Of a DNA stretch of 16,171 nucleotides, positions 7,114 through 14,171 are shown one piece after another. Position 1 is the stretch's first letter; each line of letters opens with the position of its first letter. Below the pieces are notes generated by a model, which searched no databases, was not told the DNA's origin, and saw only the letters and a program-made list of their open reading frames with translations. The position numbers and the translations under genes were made by a program. Source of the stretch: Rickettsiales bacterium (GTDB taxonomy: Bacteria; Pseudomonadota; Alphaproteobacteria; Rickettsiales; UBA1997); the NCBI GenBank assembly GCA_947441875.1, contig CANEUR010000004.1, positions 1 to 16,171 on the forward strand, in the 5' to 3' direction.

Positions 7114-7269
7114 CACTTTGCAATCAAAATTAGAATCTTGAGCAATTTTTGGCAAGATTTTATTGTTAAATTTTTCTTGCTTTTCTTTGATAGCCTTATC
7201 TCTTTCTTGCCATAAAGGGGTTGTTTCATCAGTAATACCATTTTCTATCTTTAAATAATCAACATAACT
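7093..7269 (-). pseudogene. Decayed coding fragment, C-terminal end of an unidentified protein
   Basis: On the minus strand, 58 sense codons run from just after an in-frame TGA (7272-7270) to TAG at 7095-7093. There is no ATG. The translation looks protein-like rather than random: DYLKIENGITDETTPLWQER, then a Lys/Glu-rich helix, then ILPKIAQDSNFDCKVLFSAIH. Its 3' end overlaps the last 21 nt of comM on the opposite strand, as convergent genes do. The upstream part has been lost or frame-shifted; the DNA upstream is occupied by a palindrome and a dispersed repeat. Parent family not recognised. A chance open frame remains possible. Confidence 0.4.
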
Positions 7270-7282
7270 TCATATTTATTAA

Positions 7283-7335
7283 TTTTAGTTTAAAACCTTG
7301 ATTTATCTAGATAAACTTTAATTTTGAAACTAAAA
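7283..7335. repeat. 53-bp imperfect palindrome in the comM/flavin reductase convergent gap
   Basis: The outer arms TTTTAGTTT (7283-7291) and AAACTAAAA (7327-7335) are perfect complements. They share their centre with the inner 14-bp perfect palindrome TTTATCTAGATAAA (7302-7315). Four more base pairs (AAAA/TTTT) form next to the outer arms with a one-base bulge. It could act as a bidirectional terminator or be a palindromic element. Confidence 0.7.
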
Positions 7336-7377
7336 CTATTTTGTTATTTGATTGTTTAAAGATGGGAATTGATATAA
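7300..7377 (+). repeat. Dispersed intergenic repeat, copy 1
   Basis: It resembles the reverse complement of 10234-10323. A 33-bp core (7332-7364) matches at 31 of 33 positions, and weaker matches with small gaps extend from GATTTA on the left to GATATAA on the right. It lies between the end of the flavin reductase gene and the coding remnant and overlaps the right part of the 53-bp palindrome. Confidence 0.75.
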
Positions 7378-7406
7378 TTTTATTAAAAAAGCTGTATTTG
7401 AGGTAT

Positions 7407-8096
7407 TTAAAGTTGATGATATTTGCCAGAAAAGTAAAGCAAAGGTCCAGAATTGTTGATTTTACCGAAGTCAACAATTTCACCTACAATAATATGATGA
7501 TCGCCCATTTTTATTACTTTATGTCTTTTGCATTCAAGGAAAGCTAAAGAATCATAAAAAATTGGATTACCATATTTGCTAAAAAAATAAGGAGAAACAA
7601 ACCATTTTTGAGAATTTTTAGGAGTGGCAAATGCCGAAGAAAGCTCTTTTTGCTTATCGCTTAAAATATTAAAAGCAAAATATTTATTTTTTTTAAAATA
7701 AGCAAGATTAGACGATTTGTTATCTATACAAAACATAATTAATGCAGGATTAAGCGAGATAGAAGTGAACGAATTGATAGTCATGCCAAAAAATTCATCG
7801 GCAAAGAGTTTTTTAATTTTTCTTAATAAATTATTATTAAGAAAATTTTGCCATTCAATTAGTTTTACTAATTTTTTTTGCTTAGCAAATTGATTAGCGA
7901 TGGTAATGCCCCAAGGGTTAGTATGTAAAAAATTATGCCAAAAATCTTCAAATTTTTGGCTAATTTTATTTTTTTGAAAAGAATTTTCATGAAAAAAATC
8001 AGTAGAAAAAAAATTTTTTTTTCTAGCGCAGGCAATAACAACCCCAGTGGTAAAGCAACCTAAGGTTTCTCTTAGTTTTTTTGTGTCAGGAGTCAT
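7407..8096 (-). CDS. Flavin reductase-like FMN-binding domain protein with large insertion
   Basis: 229 residues. Residues 8-24 (LRETLGCFTTGVVIACA) and 104 onward (FGMTINSFTSISLNPALIMFCID, FAFNILSDKQKELSSAFA, LAFLECKRHKVIKMGDHHIIVGEI, GPLLYFSGKYHQL) match the flavin reductase-like split-barrel family (HpaC/RutF type). Members bind FMN or FAD and usually pass electrons from NAD(P)H to a partner monooxygenase. In relatives the two opening parts are almost adjacent; here about 75 Phe/Lys/Asn-rich residues (roughly 26-102) intervene. That segment is encoded by DNA with a strong hairpin. Reading frame and the downstream domain are intact. It begins 6 nt after the nuoL stop (spacer TTTCAC), so it is likely translated from the nuoL transcript. 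The partner enzyme is unknown. Confidence 0.8.
   Translation of the reverse strand: MTPDTKKLRETLGCFTTGVVIACARKKNFFSTDFFHENSFQKNKISQKFEDFWHNFLHTNPWGITIANQFAKQKKLVKLIEWQNFLNNNLLRKIKKLFADEFFGMTINSFTSISLNPALIMFCIDNKSSNLAYFKKNKYFAFNILSDKQKELSSAFATPKNSQKWFVSPYFFSKYGNPIFYDSLAFLECKRHKVIKMGDHHIIVGEIVDFGKINNSGPLLYFSGKYHQL
7818..7845. repeat. 12-bp perfect inverted repeat within the flavin reductase insert
   Basis: TTTTCTTAATAA (7818-7829) and its exact complement (7834-7845) flank a 4-nt loop; with one bulge the stem lengthens further. A second smaller palindrome (AATTAGT/ACTAATT) sits at 7857-7873. Both lie in the coding region of the extra segment. Confidence 0.75.
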
Positions 8097-8102
8097 GTGA
8101 AA

Positions 8103-10124
8103 TTACTTAATTATTGACATTATGCTTTGCTGTAAAACACTAAATAAACCGCTTTGTTGAGGTATAATGATTGGAATATAAATTTGTAACAAAAACAAGC
8201 CGAGCAATACTAAGCCTAAAATAAAAATAGTAGCATAATTAGCTATAATGCCATTTTGAATTTTAGAGCAACCAGCCGAGGCAGAACTGCATGTTTTAGC
8301 AACAATATTAACAATACCATCGATAATGATAACATCGATAATTTTAGCAAAAAATTTTGCTAAACAAAATAAGGGCTTTATTAGTATTGCTTGATATATT
8401 TCGTCGAAATACCATTTGTTAAAAGAAATTTTATAAAACAAACTAAAATTTTTAGCAATTTTTTGAGGTAAATGAGTGGCAAAAATATATAATAACCAAG
8501 CAATAAAAATAGCTACAACACCTACAATTAGAGGCAATATTTTGATTAAAACAGGTAAATGATGCATTTCGTTGTATAAACTAAATTTGTTAAAGCTAGA
8601 CATAATTGCCTCTAATAAAAAGTTTTGAGTAGCAGAAACGAGATTTAAATATTTATAGCCAAAATAACCAGCAAAAATTGAGCCGATTGCCAAAACAAAA
8701 AGGGGAATCAACATAATTTTTGGCGATTCGTGAGCATGTTCAAAAGTGTGTTTATCGAGTTTGGTTTTGCCGTGAAATACTAAAAACAATAACCTCCAAG
8801 AGTAAAATACGGTAAGAAATGCCGAAGCAATACCCATATAAAAAGCAAACTTACCAAATGGACTGTTGCTTACAAAGGCAAATTCTAAGATAGCATCTTT
8901 AGAATAGTAGCCAGCCAATGGAGGAATGCCTGCCAGAGCCAAAGAGCCAAGCCACATCATGGCACAAGTGATAGGCAATTTTTTAGCAAGACCGCCCATT
9001 TTAGTGATATCTTGTTGGTGATGCAAAGCATGAATAACACTACCAGCCGAAAGAAACAAAAGGGCTTTAAAAAAGGCATGGGTAGCTAAATGAAAAATTG
9101 CCGAAGAATAAGCAGAAAGACCGCAAGCAAAAAACATATAACCAAGTTGTGAGCAAGTTGAATAGGCAATGATTTTTTTGATATCGGTTTGAGTAAGGGC
9201 AATTGTGGCTGCAAATAAAGCAGTAACGGCTCCAACAAAAGTAACCACATTTAAAGCTAAAGGAGAAGCTTCAAACAAACTAGAGCAACGAACCAACAAA
9301 AACACCCCAGCAGTAACCATAGTGGCAGCATGAATAAGTGCCGAAACAGGAGTGGGCCCTTCCATGGCATCGGCAAGCCAAACATGCAAGCCAATTTGAG
9401 CAGATTTACCCATTGCACCAATAAACAAAAGCAAGCAAATGGCATCGATATTAGAAATATTTTTACCAAATAAAGTAAAGCTATCGCCAGTGTTATGACA
9501 TATCAGCGAAAAAACTTCTTGAAAATTAACGGTTTGAAAAGTGAGATAAATTAAAGAAATTCCTAAAATTAAAGCCAAATCACCCACTCTGTTGGTGATG
9601 AAAGCTTTAATTGAAGCGTTGTTGGCAGAATTTTTTTTAAACCAAAAGCCAATTAATAAATAAGAAGCAACACCTACACCTTCCCAGCCAAAAAATAATT
9701 GCAAGAAATTATCAGAGCTAACTAAAACAAGCATAAAAAAGGTAAACAACGATAAATAAGACATAAACCTAGCCACTGATTTATCGTGATGCATATAGCC
9801 AATAGAATAGAGATGCACTAAAAAAGAAACCAAAGTAACTACCACAAACATAAGAGAAGTGAGAGAATCAAGATAAATTTCCCAATCAACTATAAATTTA
9901 CCGATGTTGATAAAATTAAAAAGATGATAACTTTGCGAAGTGCGATCATGATAAAATTTATAAAATACTAAAATTGCACACAAAACTGATAGAAATAAGC
10001 AAAAAGTAGTAAAATATTTGGCGAAATTATCAACTAAATCGCGCTTTTTTGCAAAAATTTGTAAAGCAAAAGCTGGCAATAAAAAACCAAGTAAAGGCAA
10101 AAAAACTATAAATTTAGCAAGCAT
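8103..10124 (-). CDS. nuoL: NADH-quinone oxidoreductase subunit L
   Basis: 673 residues from ATG 10124. The frame opens at 10184, but that Met lies inside the predicted promoter, and family members start close to the FLPLLGF motif. NuoL is the largest membrane-arm subunit of respiratory complex I, one of the antiporter-like proton-pumping subunits in the inner membrane. Evidence: many hydrophobic helices, GWEGVGVASYLLIGFWF at 146-162 with the conserved Glu148, LHVWLADAMEGPTPVSALIH, HAATMVTAGVFLLVR, the lysine in SIKAFITNRVGD, and HAFFKALLFLSAGSVIHALH. The C-terminal part contains the long lateral-helix region and a final membrane segment, for a total somewhat longer than the 613-residue E. 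coli protein. No other nuo genes are adjacent. It has its own promoter and is followed by the flavin reductase gene after 6 nt. Confidence 0.97.
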   Translation of the reverse strand: MLAKFIVFLPLLGFLLPAFALQIFAKKRDLVDNFAKYFTTFCLFLSVLCAILVFYKFYHDRTSQSYHLFNFINIGKFIVDWEIYLDSLTSLMFVVVTLVSFLVHLYSIGYMHHDKSVARFMSYLSLFTFFMLVLVSSDNFLQLFFGWEGVGVASYLLIGFWFKKNSANNASIKAFITNRVGDLALILGISLIYLTFQTVNFQEVFSLICHNTGDSFTLFGKNISNIDAICLLLFIGAMGKSAQIGLHVWLADAMEGPTPVSALIHAATMVTAGVFLLVRCSSLFEASPLALNVVTFVGAVTALFAATIALTQTDIKKIIAYSTCSQLGYMFFACGLSAYSSAIFHLATHAFFKALLFLSAGSVIHALHHQQDITKMGGLAKKLPITCAMMWLGSLALAGIPPLAGYYSKDAILEFAFVSNSPFGKFAFYMGIASAFLTVFYSWRLLFLVFHGKTKLDKHTFEHAHESPKIMLIPLFVLAIGSIFAGYFGYKYLNLVSATQNFLLEAIMSSFNKFSLYNEMHHLPVLIKILPLIVGVVAIFIAWLLYIFATHLPQKIAKNFSLFYKISFNKWYFDEIYQAILIKPLFCLAKFFAKIIDVIIIDGIVNIVAKTCSSASAGCSKIQNGIIANYATIFILGLVLLGLFLLQIYIPIIIPQQSGLFSVLQQSIMSIIK

Positions 10125-10167
10125 TTTTAAATGAAAATTTTTTAATGAAAATTTGAAATAAAACAAA

Positions 10168-10197
10168 ATCATAACATAAAACAAGATAAAATGTCAA
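10168..10197 (-). promoter_or_regulatory. Promoter of nuoL-flavin reductase
   Basis: Minus strand TTGACA (10197-10192), 18-nt spacer, TATGAT (10173-10168). The -35 is a perfect consensus match. The predicted start near 10161 lies downstream of the first two in-frame Met codons, which selects ATG 10124 as the nuoL start with a 37-nt leader. Confidence 0.65.
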
Positions 10198-10233
10198 ATT
10201 GTATTTTAAAATTTTGGCTATTATGTTGCGAAT

Positions 10234-10323
10234 TTATATCAGGTCACATCTTTAACTAATCAAATAACAAAATAGTTTTCATTTTAAACTACCACAATAA
10301 AGTTTCTGTAGAATTTGTAAATC
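10234..10323 (-). repeat. Dispersed intergenic repeat, copy 2 (inverted)
   Basis: Inverted copy of 7300-7377; the core 10247-10279 matches 31 of 33 positions. It occupies the gap between the thiG stop and the nuoL promoter. Together the copies bracket nuoL-flavin reductase as an inverted pair about 2.9 kb apart. Confidence 0.75.
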
Positions 10324-10340
10324 TTACACCTCGAAAATTT

Positions 10341-10361
10341 GGCATAGGGTTTTTTTATACC
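10341..10361 (-). terminator. Weak candidate terminator after thiG
   Basis: The minus-strand transcript could fold GGTATA with TATGCC (one G-U pair) around a 9-nt A-rich loop, 6 nt after the thiG stop. No clear T-run follows, so this is tentative. Confidence 0.2.
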
Positions 10362-10366
10362 AGATA

Positions 10367-11149
10367 TTAGCAAGCCCAATTTTTTAGCGGGCTAGAGGCA
10401 GATGCAAATTGACTTTTTGGCATTCTACCTGCCAAAAAAGACATTCTGCCCGCCTCAACTGCTAATTTCATACTTTTTGCCATTAAAATAGGGTTTTTTG
10501 CTTTGGCAATAGCAGTGTTCATTAAAACTCCATCACAGCCAATTTCCATAGCAATTGCAGCATCAGAGGCAGTACCAACTCCAGCATCAATTAACACTGG
10601 GACTTTAGCATTGTCAACAATAAACTCAATATTTAAGCGGTTTTGAATTCCTAAGCCAGAACCAATAGGAGCCCCCAAAGGCATAATGGCACAACAACCA
10701 ATACTTTCAAGTTCTTTTGCCACCACAGGATCATCAGAAGTATAAACCATCACTTCAAAACCATCGGCAACCAAGCTTTTTGCCGCTTCTATGGTTTGCA
10801 TAACATTTGGATAAAGAGTTTTATCGTTAGTTAAAACTTCGAGCTTAACTAAATTCCAACCTCCTACACTTCGAGCAAGCCTGAGAGTTCGAACAGCATC
10901 GGCAGCAGTGTAGCAACCTGCGGTGTTAGGCAAATAAGTGTATTTTTTAGGATCAAGATAATCTTGCAACATTGGCTCTTGGCTATTTTGCAAGTTTACT
11001 CTTTGCACTGCAACGGTTATAATTTCGGCACCAGATGCTTCGATAGCCATTTTAGTTAGTTCAAAACTAGCATATTTGCCAGTTCCAACTAATAATCGAG
11101 AGTTAAATTGCTGACCTGCAATAATTAGTGTATCTGAATTTTCTAACAT
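10367..11149 (-). CDS. thiG: Thiazole synthase
   Basis: 260 residues, the usual family length. ThiG is a TIM-barrel enzyme that builds the thiazole phosphate of thiamine from deoxyxylulose phosphate, dehydroglycine and ThiS thiocarboxylate. Evidence: LLVGTGKY at 19-26, LPNTAGCYTAADAV at 73-86, the Schiff-base lysine Lys102 in VKLEV, DDPVVAKELESIGCCAIMPLGAPIGSG, VPVLIDAGVGTASDAAIAMEIGCDGVLMNTAIA and a C-terminal AGR--F-AGRMP segment. Its start overlaps the cdsA stop by 7 nt, so it is translationally coupled as the last gene of the pyrH operon. None of its usual partners (thiS, thiO/thiH, thiE, thiF) is in the window, and its place behind cdsA is uncommon. The gene looks intact. Confidence 0.96.
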   Translation of the reverse strand: MLENSDTLIIAGQQFNSRLLVGTGKYASFELTKMAIEASGAEIITVAVQRVNLQNSQEPMLQDYLDPKKYTYLPNTAGCYTAADAVRTLRLARSVGGWNLVKLEVLTNDKTLYPNVMQTIEAAKSLVADGFEVMVYTSDDPVVAKELESIGCCAIMPLGAPIGSGLGIQNRLNIEFIVDNAKVPVLIDAGVGTASDAAIAMEIGCDGVLMNTAIAKAKNPILMAKSMKLAVEAGRMSFLAGRMPKSQFASASSPLKNWAC

Positions 11150-11910
11150 ATGGCAATACCAAATTGTTTAGCAAAAATACTGGTAAAAAGCCACACCATT
11201 GGGGCAACTAAAGTAAGACCATCAAGCCTATCAAGTACTCCACCGTGCCCTGGAATAATATGGCTTGAATCTTTTACTCCAAACATTCTTTTAATTTTTG
11301 ATTCTAAAAAATCACTTATCTGCTCAATAACCGATAAAAATCCGCTAATCACAATAAAAAACAGCATATTTCCTGGAAAAATCACGCCTGAAACTCCGCC
11401 AATTAAACAACTTGCTACCACTCCACCAAGCAAACCAGCCCAAGTTTTATTTGGACTAATGCTAGGAGCAATTTTTGTTCCACCAAAATATTTACCAGCA
11501 AAAAAAGCAAAAATATCGGTTGCCCAAACAATGCTAAACATCCAAAACACAATCGATGCACCAGAAGTAGAGCTAGAATTTTCAGACAATACGCAAGATT
11601 TAAGATGATAAACTTTTAACACTGAAAACAAAGGAATAACCACATATAAAAAACCTAACAACAACCATTTTTGTTGATTTTTGGCAGACTTGGTAATAGC
11701 TACCCATTCGTAGGTCATTAAAAAAGCAACACTTAATGTTAAAAATAAAAATAAATTCGGAGCAAAAAAAATGGCAATAACTGCCAACGGAATTAGTAAA
11801 AAAGCCATTAAAAATCGCTTTTTTAAGTTATTGGAAGGATCGATTGTTTCAAAAAAATTGAGCATTTTTTGCCAATAAAAACCTATTTTTGAGTTATGTT
11901 CTGATGCCAT
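11143..11910 (-). CDS. cdsA: Phosphatidate cytidylyltransferase (CDP-diacylglycerol synthase)
   Basis: 255 residues. CdsA is an inner-membrane enzyme that makes CDP-diacylglycerol from CTP and phosphatidate, the precursor of bacterial phospholipids. Several hydrophobic helices start at about residue 33. SPNKTWAGLLGG at 152-163 and the family signature KRMFGVKDSSHIIPGHGGVL at 207-226, continuing into DRLD, hold the conserved metal- and substrate-binding Asp residues. The N-terminal 30 residues are polar. It overlaps the uppS end by 17 nt and thiG by 7 nt, so the three are tightly coupled. In many proteobacteria dxr, rseP and bamA follow cdsA; here thiG does. Confidence 0.96.
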   Translation of the reverse strand: MASEHNSKIGFYWQKMLNFFETIDPSNNLKKRFLMAFLLIPLAVIAIFFAPNLFLFLTLSVAFLMTYEWVAITKSAKNQQKWLLLGFLYVVIPLFSVLKVYHLKSCVLSENSSSTSGASIVFWMFSIVWATDIFAFFAGKYFGGTKIAPSISPNKTWAGLLGGVVASCLIGGVSGVIFPGNMLFFIVISGFLSVIEQISDFLESKIKRMFGVKDSSHIIPGHGGVLDRLDGLTLVAPMVWLFTSIFAKQFGIAIC

Positions 11911-12634
11911 ATTTTCTGGTTCGTTGATTAAAATTATTAATAGCTTTTTCTAAATCAAGAGTAGAAAAGCTTGGCCAAAATTTGTTAACAAAATAAAGCT
12001 CGGTATAGGCTATTTGCCACAAAAAAAAGTTGCTTATTCTAAGATCGCCAGCAGTGCGAATTAGCAAATCAGGATCTGGAATTTGCGGTTGATATAAATA
12101 ATTTGCAAAAATCTTTTGGCTTAATTGCGATATATCGAGTTTTTGCAAAGATAAATCTTGCTGAATTTTTATTACAGCATCTAAAATTTCTTGCCGACCA
12201 CTATAAGAAAAAGCTATATTTAAAGTGAGAGCAGTATTATTTTGGCTTTTTTCAACTGCTAAAGCAATTTTTTGCTGTAAATTAGCACTCACTTTATATA
12301 AATTGCCACAAATTAACAATTTAATATTTTTTTCAAGCAATTTATTTAACTGGTGATCGAGGTAATTTTCAAGCAACTCCATTAAATAAGAAACCTCTTG
12401 CGGTGACCTGCGCCAATTTTCTGAAGAAAAAGCATACAACGATAAATAAGGCAAGCTAATTTCTAGCGAATAATCAACAATATTTTTGATATTTTCAACA
12501 CCCATTTTATGCCCAATCTGCAGTGGCAAACCATTATTTTTGGCGAATCTAGCATTGCCATCCATAATGATAGCAATATGTTTTAGATTTTTTAGATTAA
12601 CAGTTTTTGGTGTTTTTTTTAGCAAGCTAAACAT
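11894..12634 (-). CDS. uppS: Undecaprenyl diphosphate synthase (cis-prenyltransferase)
   Basis: 246 residues. It extends farnesyl diphosphate with isopentenyl units to make the C55 carrier for peptidoglycan and other envelope polymers. Evidence: HIAIIMDGNARFAK at 19-32 with catalytic Asp25, GHKMGVENIK, SLYAFSSENWRRSPQEV at 65-81, and RTAGDLRISNFFLWQIAYTE at 193-212 with the conserved Glu212 region and WPSF. Two conservative departures are visible: GNGRWA reads GNARFA and RTSGE reads RTAGD. Both keep the key charge pattern, so activity is expected. It starts 12 nt after the frr stop and overlaps cdsA by 17 nt. Confidence 0.96.
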   Translation of the reverse strand: MFSLLKKTPKTVNLKNLKHIAIIMDGNARFAKNNGLPLQIGHKMGVENIKNIVDYSLEISLPYLSLYAFSSENWRRSPQEVSYLMELLENYLDHQLNKLLEKNIKLLICGNLYKVSANLQQKIALAVEKSQNNTALTLNIAFSYSGRQEILDAVIKIQQDLSLQKLDISQLSQKIFANYLYQPQIPDPDLLIRTAGDLRISNFFLWQIAYTELYFVNKFWPSFSTLDLEKAINNFNQRTRKYGIRT

Positions 12635-12646
12635 AATGCTAAATAA

Positions 12647-13198
12647 CTATATTTTCATTAAATCTTTTTCTTTTACCAATAATATTTCATCGATTTTTTT
12701 ACTAAATTCGTCGGTAAGTTTTTGAGCCAAATCATTAAAACCGTGACCTTGATCTTTGCCAAGCTCTTTTTCGTGTTTTTTAAATTCATCTAAAATATCG
12801 CGTCGAATATTGCGCACAGCGATTTTTTTATCTTCGGCATATTTTTTAGCAAGCTTAACTAGTTCTTTTCTACGTTCTTCACTTAATTTTGGCACAGCAA
12901 TTCTTAAGTTCATGCCATCAACCAAAGGGTTAAAACCTAAATTAGCATTAATTATTGCCTTTTCAACCGCTTTAACATTAGATTTATCCCACACCTGAAC
13001 GGTAAGCGAAGTGGCTTCTGATGCCGAGATATTTGCCAATTGATTAAGAGGTAAAAAAGAGCCATAAACCTCAACTTTCACAGTATCAAGTAAGCTTGGA
13101 TTGGCTCTACCTGTAGAAATACTAGCAAGATCTTGCTTAAAAACCTGCAAAGTATCTTCCATTTTTTTTCGGCCCTTAGCAAGAAGTTGATCGATCAT
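12647..13198 (-). CDS. frr: Ribosome recycling factor
   Basis: 183 residues, close to the 185 of E. coli. RRF splits post-termination ribosomes together with EF-G in the cytoplasm. Evidence: STGRANPSLLDTVKVEVYGS near residues 28-47, LNQLANISASEATSLTVQVW, the GMNLRIAVPKLSEERRKELV stretch, and the long C-terminal three-helix bundle (AKKYAEDKKIAVRNIRRD, EFKKHEKELGKD). It lies 13 nt after pyrH and 12 nt before uppS, the classical pyrH-frr-uppS-cdsA order. No Shine-Dalgarno sequence is obvious before the start. Confidence 0.97.
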   Translation of the reverse strand: MIDQLLAKGRKKMEDTLQVFKQDLASISTGRANPSLLDTVKVEVYGSFLPLNQLANISASEATSLTVQVWDKSNVKAVEKAIINANLGFNPLVDGMNLRIAVPKLSEERRKELVKLAKKYAEDKKIAVRNIRRDILDEFKKHEKELGKDQGHGFNDLAQKLTDEFSKKIDEILLVKEKDLMKI

Positions 13199-13211
13199 AA
13201 AAAATATTTGA

Positions 13212-13922
13212 TTAGTTAATAATAGTAAATTTACCTTTTTTTTGCAAAACCTGCTCTAAAGAATTAGGCTCTTTAATAGAGAAAACAACGATTGGTAAGT
13301 TGTTATCTTTAGCCAAAGTAACAGCGGTTTGATCCATCACTTTAAGATCTTGCTTGATTAAATCAAGATAACTTATTTGCTGATAATACACAGCATTTTT
13401 ATTAAATTTCGGATCGGAGCAGTAAACACCATCAACCTGAGTGCCTTTCAAAATAACATCACATTTCATTTCAATTGCTCGAAGAACTGCTGCGGTATCG
13501 GTGGTAAAGAAAGGATTGCCAGTGCCGGCCGAAAAAATGACAATGCGGTTTTTGTCAAGATGACGAGAGGCTCTTCGTTTAATATATGGTTCACAAATAT
13601 TATTCATAGGAATGGCAGAAAGCATGCGAGTTTCAAGCCCTTTTTTTTCAAGGGCACTTTGTAATGCCAAAGCATTAATGCAAGTGGCAAGCATACCCAT
13701 ATAATCGGCTGTAACTCTTTCGGTGCCCATGGCAACTTGCGAAATACCACGAAAAATATTGCCACCACCTATTACAATAGCTATTTGACAGCCTAAATTA
13801 TAGGCAGAAATAATTTGATTACAAATCTTTTCGATAGCCGCGGGATGGTGCCCAAACTGCTGATCGCCCATTAAAGCTTCCCCAGAAATTTTAAAGAGTA
13901 TTCTTTGAAAGAAATTGGACAT
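13212..13922 (-). CDS. pyrH: Uridylate kinase (UMP kinase)
   Basis: 236 residues, normal family length. PyrH is a hexameric amino-acid-kinase-fold enzyme that phosphorylates UMP to UDP using ATP in pyrimidine nucleotide synthesis. Evidence: KISGEALMG at 11-19, IVIGGGNIFRG at 49-59, RVTADYMGMLAT at 69-80, SAGTGNPFFTTDTAAVLRA at 131-149, ILKGTQVDGVYCSDPK at 157-172, and VMDQTAVTLAKDN. It is the first gene of the operon. The usual rpsB-tsf genes upstream are replaced by a 249-bp gap and bamD-leuC. Confidence 0.97.
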   Translation of the reverse strand: MSNFFQRILFKISGEALMGDQQFGHHPAAIEKICNQIISAYNLGCQIAIVIGGGNIFRGISQVAMGTERVTADYMGMLATCINALALQSALEKKGLETRMLSAIPMNNICEPYIKRRASRHLDKNRIVIFSAGTGNPFFTTDTAAVLRAIEMKCDVILKGTQVDGVYCSDPKFNKNAVYYQQISYLDLIKQDLKVMDQTAVTLAKDNNLPIVVFSIKEPNSLEQVLQKKGKFTIIN

Positions 13923-13954
13923 AGATATAAAATTAATTTTAAAACAACTTTATA

Positions 13955-13983
13955 ATTTTAAATGTTACTAGATAAAGTTTCAA
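13955..13983 (-). promoter_or_regulatory. Candidate promoter of the pyrH-frr-uppS-cdsA-thiG operon
   Basis: Minus strand TTGAAA (13983-13978), 17-nt spacer, TAAAAT (13960-13955). The predicted leader is about 26 nt to ATG 13922. The spacer contains TTTATCTAG, also found in the palindrome near 7302. Confidence 0.5.
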
Positions 13984-14054
13984 TCAAATTTTGCAATCTT
14001 TAATGTTTTATTTTGCAAAGCTGTTACATTTTAAAGTTATTTTTATTGCGTCTT

Positions 14055-14077
14055 AAAAAATCATCTAAAATTTAGAT
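14055..14077 (-). terminator. Candidate intrinsic terminator of leuC-bamD
   Basis: ATCTAAA and TTTAGAT arms (14077-14063, minus strand) are followed by GA and six T. The stem is all A-T except one pair, so it is weak, but it sits in the right place between bamD and the pyrH promoter. Confidence 0.35.
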
Positions 14078-14129
14078 AAAAATTGAGAATTGATATTATG
14101 CTAAAAATAGCTGAAATTTATACCAAAAA

Positions 14130-14168
14130 TGGCAAATAAAGTAAAATATAATTAGTGATGCAACATTC
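14130..14168 (+). repeat. Dispersed 39-bp direct repeat, copy B
   Basis: Matches 3842-3880 at 35 of 39 positions in the same orientation, about 10.3 kb away. It ends 4 nt before the bamD stop codon, antisense to the operon. It contains TATAAT at 14147-14152, so an antisense start is conceivable, though no good -35 is seen. Confidence 0.8.
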
Positions 14169-14171
14169 TTA

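Noticed and set aside
7341..7547. Plus-strand 68-codon frame near the flavin reductase end
   Set aside because: It overlaps the repeat and the antisense of the conserved reductase C-terminus; no supporting features.
10125..10184. Upstream Met codons at 10184 and 10172 for nuoL
   Set aside because: Both lie in the promoter or upstream of its predicted start point; ATG 10124 matches the family N-terminus.
13923..14171. tRNA or small structured RNA gene in the bamD-pyrH gap
   Set aside because: No cloverleaf or conserved T-loop seen; the gap is explained by the repeat, a candidate terminator and the pyrH promoter.
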